From contig DATLRO010000001.1 of NCBI GenBank assembly GCA_035534615.1, forward strand, positions 28,964-92,963: 64,000 nt of DNA, given 5' to 3'. Source of the stretch: JAGWRA01 sp035534615 (GTDB lineage Bacteria; Acidobacteriota; Vicinamibacteria; Vicinamibacterales; CAVVIG01). Every line of letters begins with the position of its first letter. Positions within the stretch are counted from its first letter, which is position 1. The position numbers were made by a program, and so were the translations under genes. Of the stretch, positions 30,500-40,178 are shown in pieces. Under the pieces are notes generated by a model. That model made no database searches and was not told the origin of the DNA. It saw nothing but the letters and a program-made list of their open reading frames with translations.

Positions 30500-30982
30500 T
30501 CAGAATTCCACGTCGAGCCGCGCGCGCGCGATCAGCGCGAGCGGGATCCGATGCTGCCGCGATCCCTCCCGCAGCCGCACCGCCCCGTCCTCGACTCCCT
30601 CAATCCGGCCGCGAAACGCCGTCTGGCCGTCGACCGCGGCCGTCGCCACGACCTTCGCCGGCCGCCCCGTGAACCGCCGGAAATCGTCCGCGTTCCGCAG
30701 CGGCCGATCCAGTCCCGGCGACGACACCTCCAGGGTGTACGCCTGGGGCAGGACGTCTTCCACGTCGAGCACCGCGCTCAGGTCCCGGCTCACGCGCGCG
30801 CAGTCCTCGATGCTGACGCTCTCCTCCGCGGTCGCGGCCGGCCCCGGCCGGTCGATGAACACCCGGACCACCAGGCCGATCGCCTCCCGCCGGAGCTGCA
30901 CGTCGAAAATGTCCAGCCCGTAAGTCCCCGCCACCCGCGCCGCCGCGACCCGGACCCGCTCGCGCGCCTCCTCGGTGGCCAT
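30500..30982 (-). CDS. rimP: Ribosome maturation factor RimP
   Basis: A 160-residue protein needed for 30S subunit maturation. The N-terminal alpha/beta domain has GLDIFDVQLRREAIGLVVRVFIDRP, and SVSIEDCARVSRDLSAVLDVED with YTLEVSSPGLDRPL; the C-terminal SH3-like domain begins RRFTGRPAKVVA. It opens the rimP-nusA-infB operon. The ATG at 30982 gives the family length. A promoter and an intrinsic terminator lie in its leader. Confidence 0.95.
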   Translation of the reverse strand: MATEEARERVRVAAARVAGTYGLDIFDVQLRREAIGLVVRVFIDRPGPAATAEESVSIEDCARVSRDLSAVLDVEDVLPQAYTLEVSSPGLDRPLRNADDFRRFTGRPAKVVATAAVDGQTAFRGRIEGVEDGAVRLREGSRQHRIPLALIARARLDVEF

Positions 30983-30990
30983 TGCTCGTC

Positions 30991-31021
30991 CGGCGGCCGA
31001 CCCGGGATCGCCCGGCCGCCG
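30991..31021 (-). promoter_or_regulatory. Hairpin next to the rimP start
   Basis: Eight-base arms CGGCGGCC and GGCCGCCG (30991-30998 and 31014-31021) with a CCCGGG-containing interior. It ends nine bases before the rimP ATG and could cover the ribosome site. This is inferred from the sequence only. Confidence 0.35.
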
Positions 31022-31027
31022 CCCCTC

Positions 31028-31057
31028 AAAAACAAAAAAGTGGGCACAGGCCCACTT
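31028..31057 (-). terminator. Intrinsic terminator (attenuator candidate) in the rimP-nusA leader
   Basis: On the minus strand a perfect 8-bp stem AAGTGGGC / GCCCACTT with a CTGT loop is followed by TTTTGTTTTT. It is the clearest Rho-independent terminator in the window. It lies between the promoter at 31088-31116 and the rimP start, so it must be read through for the nusA operon to be expressed. Confidence 0.75.
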
Positions 31058-31087
31058 CAGTTGCCTAACCTCTGCTCCGAATCTGTA

Positions 31088-31116
31088 ACTATAGCACAAA
31101 CACCCGGTTACGGCAA
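31088..31116 (-). promoter_or_regulatory. Promoter of the rimP-nusA-infB operon
   Basis: On the minus strand TTGCCG (31116-31111), a 17-base spacer and TATAGT (31093-31088). The -35 part overlaps the last codons of rimO. The leader to rimP would be about 100 bases. Confidence 0.6.
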
Positions 31117-32487
31117 CGGACGGGCCACCAGGTCGTAGTCCCGCGCCCCGACCAGATCCGCCTCGACGAACGTTCCCGGCGCACAGCGGTCGGGGTCGCA
31201 ATCGGTCAGGTAGACACACGGGTCGATGTCGGGCGCCTGCCCTTCCAGCCGCCCCCGGATCACCAGATCGTGCTCGGGCGACCGCCCGTCGACGAGCACC
31301 CGCACCCGTTCGCCCACCCGGCGCGTCTGGGCGGCCCGGACGATCCGCCGCTGGGCGGCCATCACGGCCTGCCGGCGCCGCCGCTTCACGGCCGGCGCCA
31401 CGTCGTCCACCAGTCCGAAGGCCGACGTTCCCTCCTCGTGGGAATAGGTGAACACGCCGACGTGATCGAAGCGGACGTCCTGGACGAACTGCCGGAGCTG
31501 CCCGACTTCGGCCTCGGTCTCCCCCGGAAACCCGACGATGAACGTCGTCCGGAGCGTGACCCCGGGCACCCGCTCCCGGATCCGGGCCAGCAGGCGATCG
31601 TAGGTGCGGCGCGTCCCCGGACGGCGCATGCGCCGCAGCACCGCGTCGGCCGCGTGCTGCAGCGGGAGGTCGACGTACCGGCAGACCTTGTCGCACTCGG
31701 CCATCGCGTCGAGCGTCGCGTCGTCGATGGTGGTGGGGTAGAGGTACAGGAGCCGGATCCATTCGAGGCCGTCGATGGTGTTCAGCTCGCGCAGCAGGCG
31801 GGCCAGGGCGCCCCGCTCGTGCCGGTCGACGCCGTAGAACGTCGTGTCCTGGGAGACGAGCAGCAGTTCGCGTACCCCGCGACCCGCCAGCCGCCGCGCC
31901 TCCTCGACAATCGAGGCGGCCGGCCGGCTGCGATAGTGCCCCCGCAGCGTCGGGATGATGCAGAAGGCGCACTTGTAGTCGCACCCCTCCGCGATTTTCA
32001 GGTACGCGTAGTGTCCCGGCGTGGCCAGCGTGCGCGGCGTGTCGGCGTCGTAGAGGTAGGTCGGCAGCGTCGCTGACGCTCCGGATCGTGCCAGCCACGC
32101 CTGTTTGTCGAAGAGCGGCAGCGGCGCGGCGGCTGGGGCGCCGCGGCCCTCGAGCGCCTCGACAATCCGCGGGACGTCGCCGGTGCCCAGCACGGCGTCG
32201 ATCTCCGGCATGTCGGCCAGCAGCTTCTCGCGATACCGCTCGGCGAGGCAGCCGGTGACGACGAGGCGGCGGCAGGCGCCGGTCTTCTTCAGCTCCGCCA
32301 TCTCGAGGATGGCATCGACCGATTCCTGCTTCGCCGAGTCGATGAAGGCGCACGTGTTGACGACCAGGACCTCGGCGTCCCGGGCATCGGCCGTCAGCTC
32401 GTGGCCCGCCTCGCGGGCGAGCCCGAGCATGACTTCCGAGTCGACCAGATTCTTCGGACACCCGAGAGACAGAAAGCCGATTTTCAT
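31108..32487 (-). CDS. rimO: Ribosomal protein S12 (Asp) methylthiotransferase
   Basis: A 459-residue radical-SAM enzyme that methylthiolates the conserved aspartate of ribosomal protein S12. The N-terminal UPF0004 domain has GFLSLGCPKNLVDSE and NTCAFIDSAKQES, with cysteines for one iron-sulfur cluster. The radical-SAM cysteines are in IAEGCDYKCAFCIIP. The FIVGFPGETEAE, LPLQHAADAVLRRMRRPG and EGTSAF segments are typical of RimO. A TRAM domain ends it. It lies 39 bases after asnS and directly upstream of the rimP promoter. Confidence 0.95.
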   Translation of the reverse strand: MKIGFLSLGCPKNLVDSEVMLGLAREAGHELTADARDAEVLVVNTCAFIDSAKQESVDAILEMAELKKTGACRRLVVTGCLAERYREKLLADMPEIDAVLGTGDVPRIVEALEGRGAPAAAPLPLFDKQAWLARSGASATLPTYLYDADTPRTLATPGHYAYLKIAEGCDYKCAFCIIPTLRGHYRSRPAASIVEEARRLAGRGVRELLLVSQDTTFYGVDRHERGALARLLRELNTIDGLEWIRLLYLYPTTIDDATLDAMAECDKVCRYVDLPLQHAADAVLRRMRRPGTRRTYDRLLARIRERVPGVTLRTTFIVGFPGETEAEVGQLRQFVQDVRFDHVGVFTYSHEEGTSAFGLVDDVAPAVKRRRRQAVMAAQRRIVRAAQTRRVGERVRVLVDGRSPEHDLVIRGRLEGQAPDIDPCVYLTDCDPDRCAPGTFVEADLVGARDYDLVARPLP

Positions 32488-32501
32488 GAATACTCGCAGC
32501 C

Positions 32502-32526
32502 CTGAGCGCCCCGAGCGCCCGGGCGC

Positions 32527-32530
<4 letters not shown>
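32502..32530 (-). terminator. GC hairpin at the end of asnS
   Basis: A 10-bp stem CTGAGCGCCC / GGGCGCTCAG with a 9-base loop overlaps the asnS stop codon. There is no T run. It could slow or end transcription between asnS and rimO. Confidence 0.4.
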
Positions 32531-33822
<1,292 letters not shown>

Positions 33823-33835
33823 GGGTGCGGTCTCG

Positions 33836-34687
33836 TCAGGCCCCCAGAATCCGTTCGAAGCGCGCGCGGGCCTGCTGCGCCTGCTCGAGCACCTGCCGGG
33901 GCGCGCCGCGGCTCGCCAGCTCCAGCAGGAACGTGCCTTCGTAGCCGACCTTCTGGACGGCCGTGAGCGCCGCTTCCCAGTCGATGCCGCCCGCGAACGG
34001 CACCAGGTGATCGTCGGTCCGCCCGCGGTTGTCGTGCACGTGCGTCGTCAGCAGGTGCCCCGACGTGATCTCGATCGCGTCGACGAGATCGCCGAGCAGG
34101 TGGGCGTGCCCGAAATCGAAGCAGATGCCGGCCCGCGGCAGGTCCATCTCCCCCTCGAGCAGCTGCACCAGCGCGCCGGCCGTCGAGAGGTTGTTCGGAA
34201 TCACCTCGAGCGCCAGCCGGATGTCGAGCGGCTCGGTCAGCGGATACAGCTCCTCGAGGCTCCGGCGGGCGGCCGCCCGGCCGTTGTCCCCGATCGGCGG
34301 CGCCTCGGTCCGCGGCCGGCCGAGATGCAGCACGAAGAACCCGACCGGGATCCGCCGCGCGACCGCCAGCGCCGCCTCGGCCTCCCGGACGGCCTGCGCC
34401 CGGACCGCCTCGTCGGCCGCGGCATTCGAGAACGACCGGCCCCACCGCGTCCCCGACAGCGTTTCGACGATCGGCGCGTGAATCGCGTGCAGCGCGAGCC
34501 CGGTGTCGGCCAGCCACTCCTGCAAATCGGCGATCGCGGCCGGGTTGTGGTAGTCGAAATGCGTCCGCAGGGCGAACAGTTCGACCGCTTCGAACCCGTG
34601 CGCCGCGATCTCCACGAGATGATCGCGACTGAGCCGCTGGTCGTGGTACAGATGCGTCGACACCCCGAATCGTGGCGTTCTCAACAC
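33836..34687 (-). CDS. Sugar phosphate isomerase/epimerase (TIM barrel)
   Basis: A 283-residue protein of the xylose isomerase-like TIM-barrel fold. It has FGVSTHLYHDQRLSRDHLVEIAAHGFEAVEL at the start, then ALHAIHAPI, LALEVIPNNLSTAG (glutamate metal ligand), ICFDFGHAHLLGD and TTHVHDNRGRTDDHLVPFAGGIDW, which supply the metal-binding His/Asp/Glu residues. The substrate is not evident. The start is GTG (GTG TTG AGA ACG) with GGCGGGTGA upstream. asnS follows 13 bases downstream, so the two are likely cotranscribed. Confidence 0.82.
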   Translation of the reverse strand: MLRTPRFGVSTHLYHDQRLSRDHLVEIAAHGFEAVELFALRTHFDYHNPAAIADLQEWLADTGLALHAIHAPIVETLSGTRWGRSFSNAAADEAVRAQAVREAEAALAVARRIPVGFFVLHLGRPRTEAPPIGDNGRAAARRSLEELYPLTEPLDIRLALEVIPNNLSTAGALVQLLEGEMDLPRAGICFDFGHAHLLGDLVDAIEITSGHLLTTHVHDNRGRTDDHLVPFAGGIDWEAALTAVQKVGYEGTFLLELASRGAPRQVLEQAQQARARFERILGA

Positions 34688-34805
34688 TTCACCCGCCGGT
34701 CACGCAGACTGAATCGGAAATTGTACCGCAAGTCCGAACACCGGCGCCATGCGCCTGTCCGCGACCGGCGCCGGAGCCGGCGGCCGGCCTCCCGGCGCGT
34801 CCGGA

Positions 34806-35825
34806 CTACCTCAGTTCCGCCAGGTGAGCGGCGAGCAGGTCGCGCAGTCGGCCGAAGCGGGCGTACCGTTCCAGGTTGGTGCGGACGTACTCGAGCGTCC
34901 GGGGGATGGACTCGGCGTACTGGCGCCGGCCGCGCACGGCGACCTGGTAGCCGAACGTCCCCAGCGCCTTCAGATTCCGCTGGACGGCCATCAGGTCGAA
35001 CCGGCGGCGGAACTCCCGCGCGTCGGGGGGACCGCCGACAGCCGCCTGGAAGCGGGCGATGGCCCGATCGACCTCCTCGTCCGGAAGCCGCACGTAGGAG
35101 TCGCGCAGCAGCGAGACCAGGTCGTACGTGTCGGGGCCCATGCGCGCATCCTGGAAGTCAATCAGGACGAGCCGGCCGTCGTGCACCATCAGGTTCCGGC
35201 TGTGGTAGTCGCGATGGCACAGCACGCGCGGCTCCGCCGCCAGTTCGCCGGCGATCTGCCGCCATTCGGCCGCCAGCGCGTCCCGCTCGGCGGGCCGGAG
35301 CGCCGCGCGCCGGTGCGCCTCCAGGAAATGGCGCACGAAGAAGTCGAGCTCCCACGTCAGCTTCTCGACGTCGAAGGTCAGGCGATAGGGCAGGAACGCG
35401 TCCGACGCCTGCGCGCGGCCGCCCTGCTGGAGCGCCAGGAGGAGGTCGACCGCTTCGCGGTACCACGGCGCGACCTCGGCCGGGCGGCACCCGCCGAGGT
35501 GCGCCTGCAGGGTGACGTCGCCGAGGTCCTCCAGCGCGACGATCCCGAGGTCGCCCGCCGTGTCGAGCACCGCCGGAATGCGGAGGCCGATCGCGCCGAA
35601 CAGCCGGGCCACGTTGAGAAACGGCAGGGCCGCCGGGTCGAATGGTTCCGCATGAACCGCCAGCACGATCGGGCGGCCGCCGGCCGCTTCGACGCGGACG
35701 TACCGCCGGTCCGAGGCGTCGCCCGCCAGCCACGACGCGCTCGCGCCCTGGAGGCCCCGGCGCGTGAGGTACGCGGCCACCCGCGGATCGGGTGCCGGCG
35801 CGGCGTGGGGGTCGTGCGTGCTCAT
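34806..35825 (-). CDS. AmgK-like sugar kinase (aminoglycoside phosphotransferase fold)
   Basis: A 339-residue kinase-like protein. The nucleotide loop reads WLAGDASDRRYVRVE (about 32-46), the hinge IVALEDLGDVTLQ, the catalytic loop CHRDYHSRNLM (His204, Asp206, Asn211), and the metal site LIDFQDARMGPDTYDLVSLLRD (Asp223). This matches COG3178, the family of AmgK, which phosphorylates MurNAc and GlcNAc at the anomeric carbon in cell-wall recycling. Its first codon overlaps the last codon of a MurU-like nucleotidyltransferase (35822-35825), the same pairing known from Pseudomonas. Activity is inferred from family and neighbour, not from substrate residues. Confidence 0.8.
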   Translation of the reverse strand: MSTHDPHAAPAPDPRVAAYLTRRGLQGASASWLAGDASDRRYVRVEAAGGRPIVLAVHAEPFDPAALPFLNVARLFGAIGLRIPAVLDTAGDLGIVALEDLGDVTLQAHLGGCRPAEVAPWYREAVDLLLALQQGGRAQASDAFLPYRLTFDVEKLTWELDFFVRHFLEAHRRAALRPAERDALAAEWRQIAGELAAEPRVLCHRDYHSRNLMVHDGRLVLIDFQDARMGPDTYDLVSLLRDSYVRLPDEEVDRAIARFQAAVGGPPDAREFRRRFDLMAVQRNLKALGTFGYQVAVRGRRQYAESIPRTLEYVRTNLERYARFGRLRDLLAAHLAELR

Positions 35826-36850
35826 AGGCTCGGGAGCCGGGCCGCCGCAGCCGTTCGATCGGCCGGCGCGAACGGCGCAATCAGCAGGGCGCCGTCGAGG
35901 CGTTCCCCGGCGGCCGGCGGGCGCCCGTCCGCGCGCACGATCGCGCAGCGCGTCAGGCGCGTGCCGCCGGGAATCCGGACGCCGTCGCCGACGATGCACT
36001 CGAGGAGACGGCTGTCGCGTCCGACCTCGACATCGTCCCACAGGATGGTGCGCTCGACGTGCGCTCCGGGGCCGAGGCGGACGTTCCGGCCGTACGGCAG
36101 ATCCGCCAGGCCCCCGGCGGCCGCCAGCGCCAGCGATGCCGCCAGATAGTCGGCCGGCGTGCCGATGTCGGCGAACGACGCCGAGGTGACGAACGCCCGC
36201 ACGCTGCCGGGACGCTCCGCGATCAGCGCCGGATAGAGGGCGCCGACCGTGTCGGCCGGCTGTCCGGCCGGCAGGCGGCTGAACGCCGCGGCCGACGCAA
36301 TCTGCACGCCGACGAAATGCAGGGCGCCGGCGCCGGAGGCCGGGCGCGTGAAACCGCGGACCGCCCCGTCATCGGCCACGAGGAGGCCGCCATACCGGGC
36401 AGGCGCCGGATGCGCGATCGCCGCCATCGTGACCAGGGCGCCCGAACCGGCGTGCGCCGCGCTCATGGCGTCCAGGTCGACGTCCGTGAGGGTGTCGCCG
36501 TTGACGAGGAGGAAGGGATCGGCCTCGAGGAGCGGCAGCGCGAGGCGGGGGCCGCCCGCGCTGCCGAGCAGCGTCGGCTGCTCCCACGAGTAGCGCACGG
36601 TGACCCCGAGATCGCGGCCGTCGCCGACGGCGGCCGCAATCGTCTGCGGATGGTGATGCAGATTGAGGACGACGTGGCGGACGCCGGCGGCCGCCAGCCA
36701 CTGCAGGATCCGTCGGACGAGCGGCTCGCCGCAGACCGGCATCGCCGGCTTGGCGCGGTCCAGCGACAGCGGCCGCAGGCGGGTGCCGAGTCCCGCCGTC
36801 AGGACCATTGCATGCCGCGGGGGCGTCCCCGGGCGGGCAGGGCCGGTCAT
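35822..36850 (-). CDS. MurU-like nucleotidyltransferase with C-terminal beta helix
   Basis: A 342-residue NDP-sugar pyrophosphorylase. The N-terminal nucleotidyltransferase domain (about 13-235) has MVLTAGLGTRLRPLS, AKPAMPVCGEPLV (Lys for substrate), FLLVNGDTLTDVDL (metal Asp) and GTPADYL. About 100 further residues form a hexapeptide beta-helix segment (ILWDDVEVGRDSRLLECIVGD), absent from the short MurU of Pseudomonas. The product could be UDP-MurNAc, by analogy with the adjacent AmgK-like kinase, or a mannose/glucose nucleotide. It overlaps the CYTH gene by four bases (ATGA) and the kinase by four, which suggests one translationally coupled unit. Confidence 0.8.
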   Translation of the reverse strand: MTGPARPGTPPRHAMVLTAGLGTRLRPLSLDRAKPAMPVCGEPLVRRILQWLAAAGVRHVVLNLHHHPQTIAAAVGDGRDLGVTVRYSWEQPTLLGSAGGPRLALPLLEADPFLLVNGDTLTDVDLDAMSAAHAGSGALVTMAAIAHPAPARYGGLLVADDGAVRGFTRPASGAGALHFVGVQIASAAAFSRLPAGQPADTVGALYPALIAERPGSVRAFVTSASFADIGTPADYLAASLALAAAGGLADLPYGRNVRLGPGAHVERTILWDDVEVGRDSRLLECIVGDGVRIPGGTRLTRCAIVRADGRPPAAGERLDGALLIAPFAPADRTAAAARLPSL

Positions 36851-37395
36851 GCTTCTTCGAACACCATGTCGGTCGGCTCGACGCCCCGCGCGCGGCAGTC
36901 CTGGACGAACAGCGTCCGATAGGAGTCGACCACGTAGTCGGCCGCCGAGCGGCCGAGCGCGGTGGCCGTCTCGGCGATGAGCCGCTCGTCGCCCTCCAGT
37001 TCGACGAAGACGCCGACCGGCGTTTCGTCGACCGCGACGATGACCCCTTCGCGCGAAAATTCCTCCCGGTACTTCTGGTACCGGAACCAGACGTGGAAGC
37101 CGAGCTCCGCGAGCATCTGCAGCAGCAGGAGGCCGTCGCCGACGACCGTCTCCAGCTCTTCGCGGAGCTTCATCGGAGACGGTTCGACCGGGCCCTTGAA
37201 CGTGAGCAGGCTCTTGCCCGATTCCAGGCGGACGCGCAGCACGCACCGCCGGCGGCGCAGGCGCTCGTCGGCCGTATCCAGCAGGCAGTCCTCCTGCAGG
37301 CGGCGGCCGCGCAGCGGCGTGGCGCCGGCGGCGCGGACGGCCGCCCGCGCCTGCTCCGGATCGGCGAATCGCAGCTTCACTTCGCGTTCGAGCAT
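36847..37395 (-). CDS. CYTH-domain phosphatase/cyclase-like protein
   Basis: A 182-residue protein of the CYTH family (class IV adenylate cyclase / thiamine triphosphatase / tripolyphosphatase). The defining ExExK is at residues 3-7 (EREVK), followed by the charged tunnel strands CVLRVRLESGKSLLTFKGP and KLREELETVV, VWFRYQKYREEF, VIVAVDETPVGVFVELEG and SYRTLFVQD. CYTH proteins hydrolyse or cyclise triphosphates with metal ions; the substrate cannot be told here. It opens a three-gene overlapping unit with the MurU-like and AmgK-like genes. Confidence 0.85.
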   Translation of the reverse strand: MLEREVKLRFADPEQARAAVRAAGATPLRGRRLQEDCLLDTADERLRRRRCVLRVRLESGKSLLTFKGPVEPSPMKLREELETVVGDGLLLLQMLAELGFHVWFRYQKYREEFSREGVIVAVDETPVGVFVELEGDERLIAETATALGRSAADYVVDSYRTLFVQDCRARGVEPTDMVFEEA

Positions 37396-37543
37396 GGCGT
37401 CACGCGGATGCCAATTCCGCGCCGGCTCGACATCCTTTCACGAAGGGCGCTGCCGCGGCAACCGACGGCACCCGTGCCGGCGGCCGGGCGGGCACCTCCG
37501 GCCGGGAGGCGCGTGCCGCACGGCGACCGCAGGGCGTGCCGGT

Positions 37544-38392
37544 TCAGATCCCGATGCGGTACGTCCTGGCCCGCCAGAAGAGCAGGCGCACGGTCACGTA
37601 CATGGTGAAGCACTCGAGCGCGAAGGCCGGGAAGCCGAGGTAGCCCGGGAGCGGCATCTCGAAGAGCCGCGCGGGCGGCAGGAACGGCATCGTGTAGAGC
37701 CACTTCGTGTGGGCCCAGTAGTTCCAGAACTCCCAGAGCAGTCCGCACGCGAATCCTGCCACCGCGAGATTCACCAGCCGGTCCCGGCTGCCGCTCCGCC
37801 AGTCGGCGATGATCGCGTCGCCGCCGGCCGCCGCGTTGATCGGATCGAGGAGCAGGATGAAGCCGAGCCACACCGGCGCGGCGAGGTAGCGCGCCGGGCG
37901 GACCAGGGGCCAGATCAGCATGGCCGCCCCGGCGGCGGCCGAGAGAGCGCGCGCGGGGCCGAACCGCCGGGCCGCCGCGGGAGGCGTCGCCGCCGGTCCG
38001 GCGTCGTGCCGGCGGAAGGTGGCGACGAGATCCGCCATCTCGAAGATGGCCGGCCAGATCGTCGCGAACGCCCACGCGAAGCCGAAGTTCCGCCAGAACG
38101 CGCTTTGCGGCAGATTGACGTAGCGCCAGTTGCGGATCAGGAGGTTGTAGCCTTCGAAAATCAGCCACAGGGGGATCGAGGCCAGCGCCAGGAACGCGAA
38201 CTCGCGCGGCGCGGTCGTGAGCCACGATCGCCCGCGCCGCCGCCGGACGAGCCCGTCCGCGAACAGGATGAAGCCGGTCCAGGCGATCGGGGTGTGCCAC
38301 GACCAGAACGGCTGCACGTGGAGCAGCATGCCCGCTTCCGAGACGAGCATGGCCAGCAGCCCGACGAGCGCGTAGAAGGGGAGGGCCTCCAT
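37544..38392 (-). CDS. Multi-pass membrane protein of unknown function
   Basis: A 282-residue integral membrane protein with about seven hydrophobic segments, among them FYALVGLLAMLVSEAGMLL (start), HTPIAWTGFILFADGLV, FAFLALASIPLWLIFEGYNLL, FAWAFATIWPAIFEMADL, ALSAAAGAAMLIWPL, YLAAPVWLGFILLLDPI and a final pair including LAVAGFACGLLWEFWNYWAHTKW. Several Trp and Tyr residues lie in conserved-looking positions (IFEGYN, LLWEFWNYW). No catalytic or transport motif was recognised. It lies 148 bases upstream of the CYTH gene. Confidence 0.75.
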   Translation of the reverse strand: MEALPFYALVGLLAMLVSEAGMLLHVQPFWSWHTPIAWTGFILFADGLVRRRRGRSWLTTAPREFAFLALASIPLWLIFEGYNLLIRNWRYVNLPQSAFWRNFGFAWAFATIWPAIFEMADLVATFRRHDAGPAATPPAAARRFGPARALSAAAGAAMLIWPLVRPARYLAAPVWLGFILLLDPINAAAGGDAIIADWRSGSRDRLVNLAVAGFACGLLWEFWNYWAHTKWLYTMPFLPPARLFEMPLPGYLGFPAFALECFTMYVTVRLLFWRARTYRIGI

Positions 38393-38470
38393 CGCTGGAT
38401 CCGATGCGTGTCACGTCCACCGCGCGACGCCGAGAGACGTCGTACGGGTCCAACCGTCGAGAAACACGAA

Positions 38471-38505
38471 CGCCCGCCTGCCCCGATTGTCGGGACAGGC
38501 GGGCG
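38471..38505 (-). terminator. Terminator of the DegQ-type protease gene
   Basis: A 16-bp stem (arms 38471-38486 and 38490-38505) with a 3-base loop; one pair is G-U in the minus-strand RNA. On that strand it is followed by TTCGTGTTTC. It lies 47 bases after the DegQ-type gene. Confidence 0.7.
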
Positions 38506-38552
38506 CAGGCGTCAAGCGTTCCGGTCGGGCGCAGGAACCGCCGGCTCGGCCG

Positions 38553-40079
38553 TCAATCCTTCTTGACCGTGAGGAAGACCTGCTGGCCGCTGCGCCAGAC
38601 GAGCATCAGCGCCACGCTGCCGGACGGGATCTGGCGGAGCTCCCGGCTCGCTTCCAGGGCGCTTCCCACCGGCTTGTGGTTGATCTCGAGGATCACGTCG
38701 CCCTGGCTCAGCAGCTGGCCCGACGGGCCGTTCGGGTCGACGTCGGTGATGATCGCCCCCTTGAGCGTCGAGGGCATCTGCAGCCGGCGCGCGAGCTCCG
38801 GCGTCAGGTTGTTGATCGTGATGCCGAAGCCGCCGCTCGTTTCCCCCTGGCTCTGTTCCTGCGGCTTGGCGGTCTGCTGGCTCTCGGCTTCGAGATCCAG
38901 CGCGTCCACCGTCACGTTGAGCGTCAGTTCCTCGCCGTTGCGGACCACCTTCACCGGCACGATCGTCCCGGGCTTGGTGGCGACGACCATGTTGACCAGC
39001 GAGGTGCGGTCCGGCACCGGACGGCCGTTGAACGCGATGATGACGTCGCCCGGCTTGATGCCGCCCTTCGCGGCCGCACCGCCCGGCGTGACGGTCGACA
39101 CCAGCGCCCCTTCGGCCTTCTTGAGCCCGAGCGCCCGCACCGCGTCCTTCGTCACCGCCATCACCTGCACGCCGATCTTGCCGCGCACCACCTTGCCGGT
39201 CTCGAGCTGCGGCAGCAGGTTGCGCACCGTGTTGATCGGGATGGCGAAGCCGATGCCCAGGTTCCCCGACGTCCGGTCGTTGCTGATGATGGCGGTGTTG
39301 ATGCCGATCACCTCGCCGCGCAGGTTGAGCAGCGGACCGCCCGAGTTGCCGGGATTGATCGCCGCGTCGGTCTGCAGGACGTCCTGGAACCGCTGGTCCG
39401 CCGTCTCGAACGGCCGCTTGGTGGCGCTGATGACGCCGACGGTGACCGTGTGGGCGAACCCGAACGGGTTGCCGATCGCCATCACCCAGTCGCCCGGCGC
39501 CATCTGGCTCGAATCCCCGAACTTCGCCACCGGCAGGTCGTGATCCGGCTTCTCGGTCAGCCTGATGAGCGCGCTGTCGGTCAGCGGGTCGCGGCCGATG
39601 ATCTTCGCGTTGTAGGTCTGGTCCTCGTCCCCGTAGAGGCCGACGGTGATCTCGGTCGCCCCTTCGACCACGTGGTTGTTCGTGAGGATGTCGCCGTCCT
39701 TGCTGATGATGAAGCCCGAGCCGGCCGCCACCGACACCCGCGCGTGCTCCTGCCCCTGTCCCGGGTTGCCGAAGAAGCGGTGGAGCAGGTCGTCTCCGCC
39801 GCCGCCCCCGCCGCCGAACAGGTCGCTCAGGTCCTGACCGGTCTGGCGCGACTTGGTCTGGATGCTCACGACCATCGGCGTCGCCACCGCAGCGATCGTC
39901 CGGAACGTCTGGGCGTTGAGCGGACCGGTGATCGGCGCGCTGTCGGCCGGCGGCGGGGCCAGCGTGGCCGCGCTCGACACGGGCGACAGATCCAGGCGCG
40001 ATGCGATGACGATGCCGACCGCGAGCGACGCCACCGAGATCAGGAACGCGTAGAACAACGTGATCTTACGGGTTGACAT
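38553..40079 (-). CDS. DegQ/HtrA-type periplasmic serine protease
   Basis: A 508-residue protease anchored or exported by an N-terminal hydrophobic segment (about 6-28). The trypsin-like domain has the triad His136 (LTNNHVVEG), Asp168 (TDSALIRL) and Ser246 (NPGNSGGPL). Two PDZ domains follow (about 300-395 and 425-505), for example LGLKKAEGALVSTVTPGGAAAKGGIKPGD. A Gly/Asp-rich loop (GGGGGGGDDLLHRFFG) lies before the His domain, the regulatory LA loop. It degrades or refolds damaged envelope proteins. GAGGAGAG precedes the ATG at 40079. A good terminator follows. Confidence 0.94.
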   Translation of the reverse strand: MSTRKITLFYAFLISVASLAVGIVIASRLDLSPVSSAATLAPPPADSAPITGPLNAQTFRTIAAVATPMVVSIQTKSRQTGQDLSDLFGGGGGGGDDLLHRFFGNPGQGQEHARVSVAAGSGFIISKDGDILTNNHVVEGATEITVGLYGDEDQTYNAKIIGRDPLTDSALIRLTEKPDHDLPVAKFGDSSQMAPGDWVMAIGNPFGFAHTVTVGVISATKRPFETADQRFQDVLQTDAAINPGNSGGPLLNLRGEVIGINTAIISNDRTSGNLGIGFAIPINTVRNLLPQLETGKVVRGKIGVQVMAVTKDAVRALGLKKAEGALVSTVTPGGAAAKGGIKPGDVIIAFNGRPVPDRTSLVNMVVATKPGTIVPVKVVRNGEELTLNVTVDALDLEAESQQTAKPQEQSQGETSGGFGITINNLTPELARRLQMPSTLKGAIITDVDPNGPSGQLLSQGDVILEINHKPVGSALEASRELRQIPSGSVALMLVWRSGQQVFLTVKKD

Positions 40080-40178
40080 CTGTCTCTCCTCGAACCGAAC
40101 GCGCCCGGCCGCACGGACCTGTCGTGCGCCGGATGCCCTCAACCGGGTGGGTTCCCCAGCCGCGACGCCGAATGGACG

